Of a stretch of DNA of 5,506 nt, positions 1-4,968 are shown piece after piece (within the stretch, counting starts at the first letter, position 1; each line of letters opens with the position of its first letter). Both the position numbers and the translations under genes were made by a program. Location of the stretch: contig JAAOIL010000007.1 of assembly GCA_015163825.1 (NCBI GenBank), positions 1 to 5,506 on the forward strand. Reading direction: 5' to 3'. The DNA is from Alphaproteobacteria bacterium. GTDB lineage: Bacteria; Pseudomonadota; Alphaproteobacteria; RS24. The notes under the pieces are model-generated. The model saw nothing but the letters and a program-made list of their open reading frames with translations, had not been told where the DNA came from and did no database searches.

Positions 1-134
1 ACGAACATTGTCGTTAAGGCATTGAATGCCAGCCATAAAAAGCCAGCACCAAAGAAAAATATTATACCAAATAGGGGATTTATATAAGCGAGCCACGCAC
101 AGGCAATAAGAAAGATTAAAAGTTTAAGCATCAT
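1..134 (-). CDS. Unidentified membrane protein, N-terminal part (cut by left edge)
   Basis: This is an open frame of 44 codons that begins inside the last codons of rplI and is still open at the left edge. Two adjacent ATG codons (134-132 and 131-129) could start it. The rplI stop is read through in another frame, giving an 11-base overlap that suggests translational coupling. An AGAGG lies right before the first ATG, so the second ATG has slightly better spacing, though still short. The peptide starts MMLKLLIFLIACAWLAYINP and then has a second hydrophobic stretch (GIIFFFGAGFLWLAF). It therefore looks like an integral inner-membrane protein with two transmembrane segments so far. I do not recognise the family. 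A DUF2232-type membrane protein, often found in this operon between rpsR and rplI, is one possibility, but no motif supports it. The gene is probably the fourth of the rpsF operon. The reading frame and overlap are seen directly; its being a real gene is inferred. Confidence 0.55.
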   Translation of the reverse strand, partial: MMLKLLIFLIACAWLAYINPLFGIIFFFGAGFLWLAFNALTTMF

Positions 135-816
135 CCTCTTCGCCATCATTGCTAGGCGGGGTTTCGGCTTCTGCTTCTATTTCCATTTCTTCTTCTTTTG
201 GCGCAGGAGCAGGCACAGGTTCTGGCGTTACTTCTATTTCTGCATTAGCGGCTTCTAAATCTACTTCGTGTCCTTCTTCAAAGACTTCCTCTGCCACAAT
301 TTCATCATTTTGCGGGGCGGGTTGTTGTCCGTCAGCGGTGAAGACTTCGCCTTTGGCTTGTCGTGTCGCTTCTTCATCGGTGCGCGCCACATTAAGGCTG
401 ATAGTGCAAAGCACTTCGGGGTGCAAAGCAATCACTGCCTTATGGATACCAAGAATTTTGACTGACTCTATATTGATTTGCCCCCGCACAGCACGGATAT
501 TCTCGTCTGCCAAAAGTTGCACGACATCACGAGACGTCACCGACCCATAAAGTTGCCCTGTCGAACTAGATTGACGCAGGATAGTAAATTGCATGCCGTC
601 TAGTTTTTTATGGACGGCTTCGGCTTCGGTTTTGCGGTCTAGATCTCTTGCTTCAATCTCGGCGCGGTCTTTTTCAAACCGCTCCATATTCGCCTTTGTC
701 GCCCTAAGAGCCTTGTTTTGTGGCAATAGAAAATTGCGCGCATAGCCGGGTTTGACGCTAACCACATCACCCATTTGTCCAAGTTTAGGGATACGTTCTA
801 GTAATACGATTTGCAT
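124..816 (-). CDS. rplI: 50S ribosomal protein L9 with long acidic C-terminal tail
   Basis: L9 binds 23S rRNA near the base of the L1 stalk with its N-terminal domain and reaches outward with its C-terminal domain, helping hold the reading frame. The N-terminal domain is clear at residues 1-45: MQIVLLERIPKLG, then GDVVSVKPGYARNFLLPQ, which matches the L9 signature. A charged connecting helix follows (about 42-75), then the C-terminal domain (about 76-148). The protein is 230 residues, against about 149 in E. coli. The extra 70-80 residues are low in complexity: 24 of the last 60 are Asp or Glu, with a PEPVPAPAP hinge near 198-206. Alphaproteobacterial L9 is often longer than in E. coli, but this tail is notable. 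The start at 816 is fixed by the conserved MQIVLL. It follows rpsR by 20 bases. The nearest Shine-Dalgarno-like AGGA lies 11 bases upstream, separated from the ATG partly by a run of six C. Confidence 0.97.
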   Translation of the reverse strand: MQIVLLERIPKLGQMGDVVSVKPGYARNFLLPQNKALRATKANMERFEKDRAEIEARDLDRKTEAEAVHKKLDGMQFTILRQSSSTGQLYGSVTSRDVVQLLADENIRAVRGQINIESVKILGIHKAVIALHPEVLCTISLNVARTDEEATRQAKGEVFTADGQQPAPQNDEIVAEEVFEEGHEVDLEAANAEIEVTPEPVPAPAPKEEEMEIEAEAETPPSNDGEEDDA

Positions 817-836
817 GGGGGGTTTGTTCCTATCTA

Positions 837-1070
837 TTATTCGCTGGCGTATGGCATAAGGGCAATCTGGCGGGCGCGTTTAATGGCACTTGCTAGTTCG
901 CGTTGCTTCTTTGCTGATACGGCGGTTATGCGGCGTGGAATAATCTTGCCACGTTCCGATACATATTTTTGTAAAAGGCGTATGTCTTTATAATCAATGA
1001 CTGGTGCGTTTGGTCCTGAAAAAGGGCAAGACTTGCGATGCCGTCCGAAATTACTTTTACCATTGGTCAT
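837..1070 (-). CDS. rpsR: 30S ribosomal protein S18
   Basis: S18 is a small basic protein of the 30S platform that binds 16S rRNA as a pair with S6. At 77 residues it matches the usual length (75 in E. coli). The conserved core is seen from about residue 25 onward: IDYKDIRLLQKYVSERGKI, followed by PRRITAVSAKKQRELASAIKRARQIALMPY. The N-terminus (NFGRHRKSCPF) keeps one cysteine. The start ATG at 1070 overlaps the rpsF stop in an ATGA arrangement, so S6 and S18, which assemble together, are likely coupled in translation. An AGAGGA motif (minus strand of 1080-1085) sits 9 bases upstream, inside rpsF. The alphaproteobacterial order often has a DUF2232 membrane protein gene after rpsR; here rplI follows directly after 20 bases. 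Confidence 0.98.
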   Translation of the reverse strand: MTNGKSNFGRHRKSCPFSGPNAPVIDYKDIRLLQKYVSERGKIIPRRITAVSAKKQRELASAIKRARQIALMPYASE

Positions 1071-1486
1071 GCTTTTGCTTCCTCTTTATCATCTGTTCTG
1101 GTGTCTGGTCTGGTGTCTGGTCTGGCGCGGGAATCGTCTGAGCGATGCCCTCTGTCATCGCGACTTTTGCTACGCAGTTGTACGGATTCTTCTTCTTCGT
1201 GTTCATCAACACGGATGCTCATATGGCGCAACACATCTTCGCTCAGGCGCAGTTTTCTATCAACCTCTACCATGGCATCGTGGGCGGCATCTATATTGAG
1301 TAATGTATAATGTCCCCGTGCATTTTTTGCTATCGGATACGCCAAATTTTTCAGCCCCCAATATTCTTGTTTGCATACGCGACCACCACCCTCTTCAAGG
1401 GTTTGTTTAATCATATCTGCCAGCGCCGCCACCTGTTGGGGTGATATGTCGGGGCGGGCTATAAATATATGCTCATATAGAGCCAT
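1067..1486 (-). CDS. rpsF: 30S ribosomal protein S6
   Basis: S6 sits on the 30S platform as partner of S18. The fold is recognisable at residues 1-95: MALYEHIFIARPDIS at the start, then EYWGLKNLAYPIAKNARGHY (41-60) with the conserved Gly-Lys-x-Leu-Ala-Tyr-Pro-Ile segment, and LRLSEDVLRHM (79-89). Length is 139 residues, slightly above the 131-135 of E. coli. The tail from about 94 is a charged, probably disordered Glu/Arg/Asp stretch containing a short RPDT duplication (122-129). E. coli S6 gains extra glutamates from RimK at its C-terminus; this tail ends in EEAKA, so that modification cannot be assumed. The start at 1486 is supported by an AGGAG (minus strand of 1494-1498) with 7-8 bases of spacing. 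It is the first gene of the leftward operon and overlaps rpsR by 4 bases. Confidence 0.98.
   Translation of the reverse strand: MALYEHIFIARPDISPQQVAALADMIKQTLEEGGGRVCKQEYWGLKNLAYPIAKNARGHYTLLNIDAAHDAMVEVDRKLRLSEDVLRHMSIRVDEHEEEESVQLRSKSRDDRGHRSDDSRARPDTRPDTRTDDKEEAKA
1097..1125. repeat. 12-base tandem repeat within rpsF
   Basis: The unit tctggtgtctgg (plus strand) occurs twice in full plus five bases of a third copy. The length is a multiple of three, so the frame is kept. On the coding strand it gives the RPDT RPDT R stretch at residues 122-130 of S6. It lies in the variable charged tail, where gain or loss of a unit by slippage would be tolerated. Confidence 0.85.
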
Positions 1487-1493
1487 GTCAGTT

Positions 1494-1540
1494 CTCCTAA
1501 TTTCTCGGGGGGATTTACACGATTATTCGCTGTTCGTCAA
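1494..1540 (-). promoter_or_regulatory. Predicted promoter and ribosome binding site of the rpsF operon
   Basis: Reading the minus strand, TTGACG (1540-1535) is a near-consensus -35 box. It is followed by a 17-base spacer and TAAATC (1517-1512) as the -10 box, which keeps 3 of 6 consensus bases; looser -10 boxes are common in alphaproteobacteria. Transcription would start near 1505, giving a leader of only about 19 bases that contains the AGGAG ribosome binding site (1498-1494). The boxes are seen by eye; their use is inferred. Confidence 0.55.
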
Positions 1541-1564
1541 GCATAAGTGTTGTTTCAATAGGGC

Positions 1565-1596
1565 TTGCCAGTCAGGGACAATTCTGGCTTTATAGA
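1565..1596 (+). promoter_or_regulatory. Possible promoter of the fabD operon
   Basis: TTGCCA at 1565-1570 fits a -35 box (5 of 6). The -10 box is unclear: TTTATA at 1589-1594 gives an 18-base spacer with 3 of 6 matches, while TATAGA at 1591-1596 gives 20 bases with 4 of 6. Either would start transcription near 1600, about 25 bases before fabD. An inverted repeat, GCCAG-N12-CTGGC (1567-1588), covers the -35 box and spacer. Confidence 0.35.
1567..1588. promoter_or_regulatory. Inverted repeat GCCAG-N12-CTGGC, possible operator
   Basis: The two 5-base arms are perfect reverse complements, centred near 1577-1578. They lie on top of the proposed fabD -35 box and spacer, where a bound repressor would block polymerase. 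It is not a match I recognise to FadR, FabR or FapR sites. Five-base arms can occur by chance, so this is only a candidate. Confidence 0.25.
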
Positions 1597-1624
1597 AACC
1601 TTATTCCAAGAGGAAGGATTCGCT

Positions 1625-2572
1625 ATGGCGACAGCATTTATATTTCCGGGTCAGGGTAGCCAGTCTATCGGTATGGGGTGCGCCCTAGCGCAAGCCCACC
1701 CCGAAGCGCAAGCCATATTTGACCGCGTTGATGAGGCGCTGGGCGAGAAACTATCCACCATAATGTGGGAGGGGGAGGCGGATACATTAACCCTCACACA
1801 AAATGCCCAACCTGCGCTTATGGCGGTTTCAATGGCGGTGCTGGCGGTGCTAGAAAAAGAGGGTGTGTCCATAAAAGAATCATGCGCCTATGTTGCGGGG
1901 CATAGTCTGGGTGAATATACAGCATTGACGGCGGCGGGGGCATTGTCGCTAGAAGAGGCGGCGCGGCTTTTGCGTTTGCGAGGACAGGCGATGCAAGCGG
2001 CAGTGCCAGTTGGTGTTGGGGCGATGGCGGCTCTTTTAGGGCTAGACTTTGCGACAGTTGATGACATCGCCACCGCCGCCACCGCCGCCACCAAAGATGA
2101 CGAAATATGCGAAGCGGCAAATGATAATGCCGATGGTCAAGTTGTTATATCGGGTCATGCGGGTGCAGTTGCGAGGGCGATTGATCTAGCGAAGGCGGCG
2201 GGGGCAAAACGTGCCATGACATTACCCGTTAGTGCGCCGTTTCATTGTCGCCTTATGCAGCCAGCGGCAGATGCGATGGCGGATGCTTTATCGCAAACGA
2301 CGATTGCCACGCCTTGTGTGCCAGTGATAGCGAATGTATTGGCACAGCCTGTATCCGATGGGGACCAAATAAGTGCGTTGTTGGTAGCGCAAGTGACGGG
2401 TCGTGTGCGGTGGCGGGAATCTATGTTATGGTTTGCGGATAATGGCGGTGATAATCTACTAGAGATTGGGGCGGGTAAGGTATTGAGCGGTATGGCGAAG
2501 CGTATAGATAAGCGTCTATCGGCACGGGCGATAGGCACAGCAGAAGATATAACCGATTATATAGGAGGGTAA
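1625..2572 (+). CDS. fabD: Malonyl-CoA:ACP transacylase (FabD)
   Basis: FabD moves the malonyl group from CoA to the phosphopantetheine arm of AcpP, supplying the two-carbon donor for type II fatty acid synthesis in the cytoplasm. At 315 residues it has the family length (about 309 in E. coli). Key sites are visible: FPGQGSQ (7-13) with the oxyanion Gln10, the nucleophile elbow GHSLGEY (92-98) with Ser94, Arg119 in RGQAMQ that binds the malonyl carboxylate, and His207 in SAPFHC completing the Ser-His pair. ANDN...GQVVISG (166-177) is typical of alphaproteobacterial homologues. The frame is open upstream to a TTG at 1565, but the ATG at 1625 is chosen because it begins the conserved N-terminus and has an AGGAAGGA motif with 6-7 bases of spacing. 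A small Ala/Thr repeat lies at 149-156. It is the first gene of the rightward operon. Confidence 0.97.
   Translation: MATAFIFPGQGSQSIGMGCALAQAHPEAQAIFDRVDEALGEKLSTIMWEGEADTLTLTQNAQPALMAVSMAVLAVLEKEGVSIKESCAYVAGHSLGEYTALTAAGALSLEEAARLLRLRGQAMQAAVPVGVGAMAALLGLDFATVDDIATAATAATKDDEICEAANDNADGQVVISGHAGAVARAIDLAKAAGAKRAMTLPVSAPFHCRLMQPAADAMADALSQTTIATPCVPVIANVLAQPVSDGDQISALLVAQVTGRVRWRESMLWFADNGGDNLLEIGAGKVLSGMAKRIDKRLSARAIGTAEDITDYIGG
2069..2092. repeat. 9-base tandem repeat within fabD
   Basis: The unit gccaccgcc occurs twice plus six bases of a third copy, encoding ATAATAAT at residues 149-156 of FabD. It lies in a loop between the GLDFATVDDI segment and ANDN, and it makes FabD a few residues longer than E. 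coli FabD there. Ala is coded here by GCC, unlike the GCG common in the rest of the gene, as expected for a local expansion. Confidence 0.75.
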
Positions 2573-2575
2573 GCG

Positions 2576-3313
2576 ATGTTTGATTTAAGTGGAAAGACGG
2601 CATTGATAACAGGCGCATCGGGCGGGATAGGGCGCGACATAGCCGCTCGCCTGCACGAGGCGGGGGCGAAAGTTGCTCTTGCGGGAACGAGAGAAGCGGT
2701 GCTGACAGATTTAGCGAACACATTGGGGGCGCAAGCCTATCCGCTTGTATTCAATCTGGCGGAGGCGGGTGGGGCGGCAGCACTCGCAACAGCGGCAGAG
2801 GAAACATTAGGCGGTGTTGATATTCTGGTCAATAATGCGGGTATCACACGCGATAATCTGGCGATGCGCATGAAAGATGAAGAATGGGACGATGTTATGA
2901 ATGTCAATTTAACCTCTTCCTTTCGGCTGATAAAATCTTTGATGCGGGGTATGATGAAGCGACGGCATGGGCGGGTGATAAATATCACTTCGGTTGTAGG
3001 CGCAATAGGCAATCCGGGTCAGGCAAATTATGCGGCGGCAAAAGCGGGGCTGGTGGGTATGAGCAAATCTCTCGCCCAAGAACTTGCCTCACGCAATATC
3101 ACGGTCAATTGCGTTGCCCCTGGTCTAATCGCCACCCCGATGACAGACGCTTTGACAGACGAGCAAAAAGCCGCCATGGCGATGCGTATCCCTATGGGTA
3201 GGCTAGGCACAGGCGATGATATTGCTGCCGCTTGCGTCTATCTATCATCGGACGAGGCGGCTTATATTACCGGGCAAACGCTCCACATCAATGGCGGTAT
3301 GGCAATGTTATAG
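2576..3313 (+). CDS. fabG: 3-oxoacyl-[ACP] reductase (FabG)
   Basis: FabG uses NADPH to reduce 3-ketoacyl-ACP to 3-hydroxyacyl-ACP, the first reduction in each elongation cycle. It is a classical short-chain dehydrogenase of 245 residues (244 in E. coli). Visible motifs are the cofactor loop TGASGGIG (12-19), NNAG (86-89), and the catalytic tetrad Asn111, Ser139, Tyr152 and Lys156 (YAAAK). The C-terminal YITGQTLHINGGMAML is characteristic of FabG rather than other members of this large family, and the operon position settles the assignment. The start lies 3 bases after the fabD stop. Its strong AGGAGG site (2563-2568) is formed by the last codons of fabD, with 7 bases of spacing, so the two genes are almost certainly co-translated. 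Glycine codons here are often GGG (8 of 27). Confidence 0.97.
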   Translation: MFDLSGKTALITGASGGIGRDIAARLHEAGAKVALAGTREAVLTDLANTLGAQAYPLVFNLAEAGGAAALATAAEETLGGVDILVNNAGITRDNLAMRMKDEEWDDVMNVNLTSSFRLIKSLMRGMMKRRHGRVINITSVVGAIGNPGQANYAAAKAGLVGMSKSLAQELASRNITVNCVAPGLIATPMTDALTDEQKAAMAMRIPMGRLGTGDDIAAACVYLSSDEAAYITGQTLHINGGMAML

Positions 3314-3333
3314 AGATGCTATAAGGCTAGACA

Positions 3334-3363
3334 TTGCCAAAAAAGAGTGATAATAGCGATAAT
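3334..3363 (+). promoter_or_regulatory. Predicted internal promoter for acpP
   Basis: In the 75-base fabG-acpP spacer, TTGCCA (3334-3339) is followed by an 18-base spacer and GATAAT (3358-3363); each box matches 5 of 6 consensus bases. Transcription would start near 3370, just ahead of the acpP ribosome binding site. The carrier protein is needed in far greater amounts than the enzymes, so a separate promoter makes sense. This is a prediction by eye. Confidence 0.5.
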
Positions 3364-3388
3364 TATATAACGAATGGAGGAACCAAAA

Positions 3389-3619
3389 ATGAGCGATATA
3401 TCTGATAAAGTGAAAAAAATAGTGGTGGAAAATCTCGGTGTTGAAGCCGATAAAGTCACCGATACAGCAAGCTTCATTGATGATCTCGGCGCCGATAGCC
3501 TTGATACAGTGGAACTCGTTATGGCATTTGAGGAAGAATTCTCAATTGAAATCCCTGACGATGCTGCTGAAACCATCTTGACCGTTGGCGACGCTGTCTC
3601 CTACATAGAGAAAGCGTAA
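3389..3619 (+). CDS. acpP: Acyl carrier protein
   Basis: AcpP carries the growing acyl chain on a phosphopantetheine arm and shuttles it among the Fab enzymes. It is small (76 residues) and very acidic, as usual. The attachment motif is GADSLD with Ser37 (counting Met), at the start of the acidic recognition helix DSLDTVELVMAFEEEF (36-51) that docks with partner enzymes. The order MSDISDKVKKIV...IPDD...VSYIEKA matches the family along its whole length. The frame can also start at 3374, adding MEEPK. The ATG at 3389 is preferred because GGAGGA (3376-3381) lies 7 bases before it and because the family begins with MSD or MS. Codon choice differs from fabD and fabG: none of its three glycines uses GGG, which fits a highly expressed gene. 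Confidence 0.97.
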   Translation: MSDISDKVKKIVVENLGVEADKVTDTASFIDDLGADSLDTVELVMAFEEEFSIEIPDDAAETILTVGDAVSYIEKA

Positions 3620-3621
3620 AT

Positions 3622-3636
3622 AAGACTTCGCGTCTT
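3622..3636 (+). terminator. Weak hairpin after acpP, possible terminator or attenuator
   Basis: AAGAC and GTCTT form a 5-base stem with a TTCGC loop, starting 2 bases after the acpP stop. It is preceded by A-rich sequence and followed by only a short T run (CTTTAT). The stem is too short and the T run too poor for a convincing intrinsic terminator. It could protect the acpP transcript end or cause partial stopping before fabF. Confidence 0.3.
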
Positions 3637-3700
3637 TATGCGGTCACACCCGATGACCTCTTACTGGACACATGACACAAATAATCCCACAACATTCGTT

Positions 3701-3706
3701 GGGGTG
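3701..3706 (+). promoter_or_regulatory. Non-canonical ribosome binding site of fabF
   Basis: No AGGAG precedes fabF. The G-rich GGGGTG ending 8 bases before the ATG can pair with the 16S rRNA tail if one G-U wobble is allowed. The frame is closed by a TAA at 3682-3684 with no other ATG between, so the start at 3715 stands. Confidence 0.4.
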
Positions 3707-3714
3707 GGTGCTTA

Positions 3715-4962
3715 ATGCGTCGTGTCGTAATCACAGGCGTTGGGGCGATAACGCCACTTGGGGCGAGCGCCGAAAAGAGTTGGTCGCAAGTGCTGGCAGG
3801 AGCATCGGGGGCATCGCTTGTTGAGGATTTTGACACATCAGATTTACCATGCAAAATCGCTTGTAGTGTTGATTGGGGCGGTGATTTTAAGCCCGATGAT
3901 TTCGTTGCTGCCAAAGAACAACGGCGCATAGACCGCTTTATGATATTAGGAATCGCCGCCGCCGATATGGCGATTGCCGATTCAGGTTTTAAGGCAGAAA
4001 CAGAAGAGCAAAAAAATGCAAGCGGTGTTTTAATCGGCTCTGGCATAGGGGGCTTGCGGGGCATAGAGCAAACCTCAATCACATTACATGAAAAAGGACC
4101 GCGCAAAGTCAGCCCGTTTTTTATACCCGGACATTTAGCGAATCTCATCAGTGGTCATGTGTCTATCAATCATCAGTTTAGGGGTCCCAATCATTCGGTG
4201 GTGACGGCTTGCTCTACAGGGGCACATGCTATCGGTGATGCGGCACGTATTATTGCCTTAGGCGATGCCGATGTTATGGTCGCAGGGGGGGCGGAATCTT
4301 CTGTTACACGATTGGCGTTCGCTGGTTTTTGTGCCGCCCGCGCGATGTCTACCAATTTCAATGAAGACCCCGCACGTGCCTCGCGCCCTTATGATAAAGA
4401 CCGCGATGGCTTCGTTATGGGCGAAGGCGCAGGGGTGGTTATGCTAGAAGATTACGACCACGCCAAAGCACGAGGGGCAAAAATCTATGCAGAGATTATC
4501 GGCTATGGTATGTCGGGCGATGCCTATCACATAACATCACCAGCCGAAGATGGCGGCGGGGCATATCGGGCGATGAAAGCCGCTTGCAAACGCGCCGAAC
4601 TCAACACAGGCGATATTCAATATGTCAATGCCCACGGCACATCAACCCCGATGGGCGACGAAATAGAACTCAAAGCCATAGAACGTTTGTTCGGGGCAGA
4701 TGCGGCGGGGCTGGCAATGTCTTCCACTAAATCTTCTATCGGGCATTTGCTCGGGGCGGCGGGGTCGGTGGAGGCGATATTCTCTATCCTCGCTTTGCGA
4801 GATAACATTATGCCGCCAACAATAAATCTGGATAATCCATCAGTCGAAACTGATATTAACCTGATACCCCACAAAGCCCAAGAGCGTGAACTAACATCCG
4901 TGCTATCCAATAGTTTCGGCTTTGGTGGCACAAACGCCTCTTTGATTTTTACGAAAGTGTAG
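3715..4962 (+). CDS. fabF: 3-oxoacyl-[ACP] synthase II (FabF)
   Basis: FabF condenses malonyl-ACP with an acyl-ACP, releasing carbon dioxide and lengthening the chain by two carbons. It is a thiolase-fold condensing enzyme of 415 residues (about 413 in E. coli). The start MRRVVITGVGAITPLG is typical. The catalytic Cys166 lies in TACSTGAH, the two histidines are His307 (NAHGTST) and His344 (SSIGHLLGAAG), and Lys339 is in STKSS. The glycine-rich C-terminal loop GFGGTNAS (402-409) contains the probable gating Phe403. The Cys-His-His triad marks an elongating KAS I/II enzyme rather than FabH, which has Cys-His-Asn. Overall similarity and operon position favour FabF over FabB. A run of seven G (4285-4291) encodes part of AGGAES without disturbing the frame. 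It lies 95 bases after acpP and 6 bases before mltG. Confidence 0.97.
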   Translation: MRRVVITGVGAITPLGASAEKSWSQVLAGASGASLVEDFDTSDLPCKIACSVDWGGDFKPDDFVAAKEQRRIDRFMILGIAAADMAIADSGFKAETEEQKNASGVLIGSGIGGLRGIEQTSITLHEKGPRKVSPFFIPGHLANLISGHVSINHQFRGPNHSVVTACSTGAHAIGDAARIIALGDADVMVAGGAESSVTRLAFAGFCAARAMSTNFNEDPARASRPYDKDRDGFVMGEGAGVVMLEDYDHAKARGAKIYAEIIGYGMSGDAYHITSPAEDGGGAYRAMKAACKRAELNTGDIQYVNAHGTSTPMGDEIELKAIERLFGADAAGLAMSSTKSSIGHLLGAAGSVEAIFSILALRDNIMPPTINLDNPSVETDINLIPHKAQERELTSVLSNSFGFGGTNASLIFTKV

Positions 4963-4968
4963 TTTCGT

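Noticed and set aside
149..550. Plus-strand open frame of 133 codons opposite rplI
   Set aside because: It lies wholly antisense to a clear L9 gene; its Ser/Cys/Ala-rich product is the shadow of Glu/Ala-rich codons and has no recognisable domain.
1565..1624. Upstream TTG start extending FabD by 20 residues
   Set aside because: The extension is not part of the family and overlaps the proposed promoter; ATG 1625 has a strong ribosome binding site and begins the conserved sequence.
1097..2092. Short tandem repeats as a possible CRISPR or mobile element signal
   Set aside because: Both repeats are short, directly adjacent, in frame inside conserved genes, and have no spacers or flanking element genes.
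3326..3338. GGC-N7-GCC symmetry before acpP as an operator
   Set aside because: The arms are only three bases, well within chance expectation.
3374..3388. Upstream ATG start extending AcpP by five residues
   Set aside because: This ATG overlaps the ribosome binding site that serves the ATG at 3389, and the family starts at MSD.
3636..4148. Minus-strand open frame of 170 codons opposite the start of fabF
   Set aside because: It is antisense to well-conserved FabF sequence, has no recognisable domain, and no ribosome binding site was evident.
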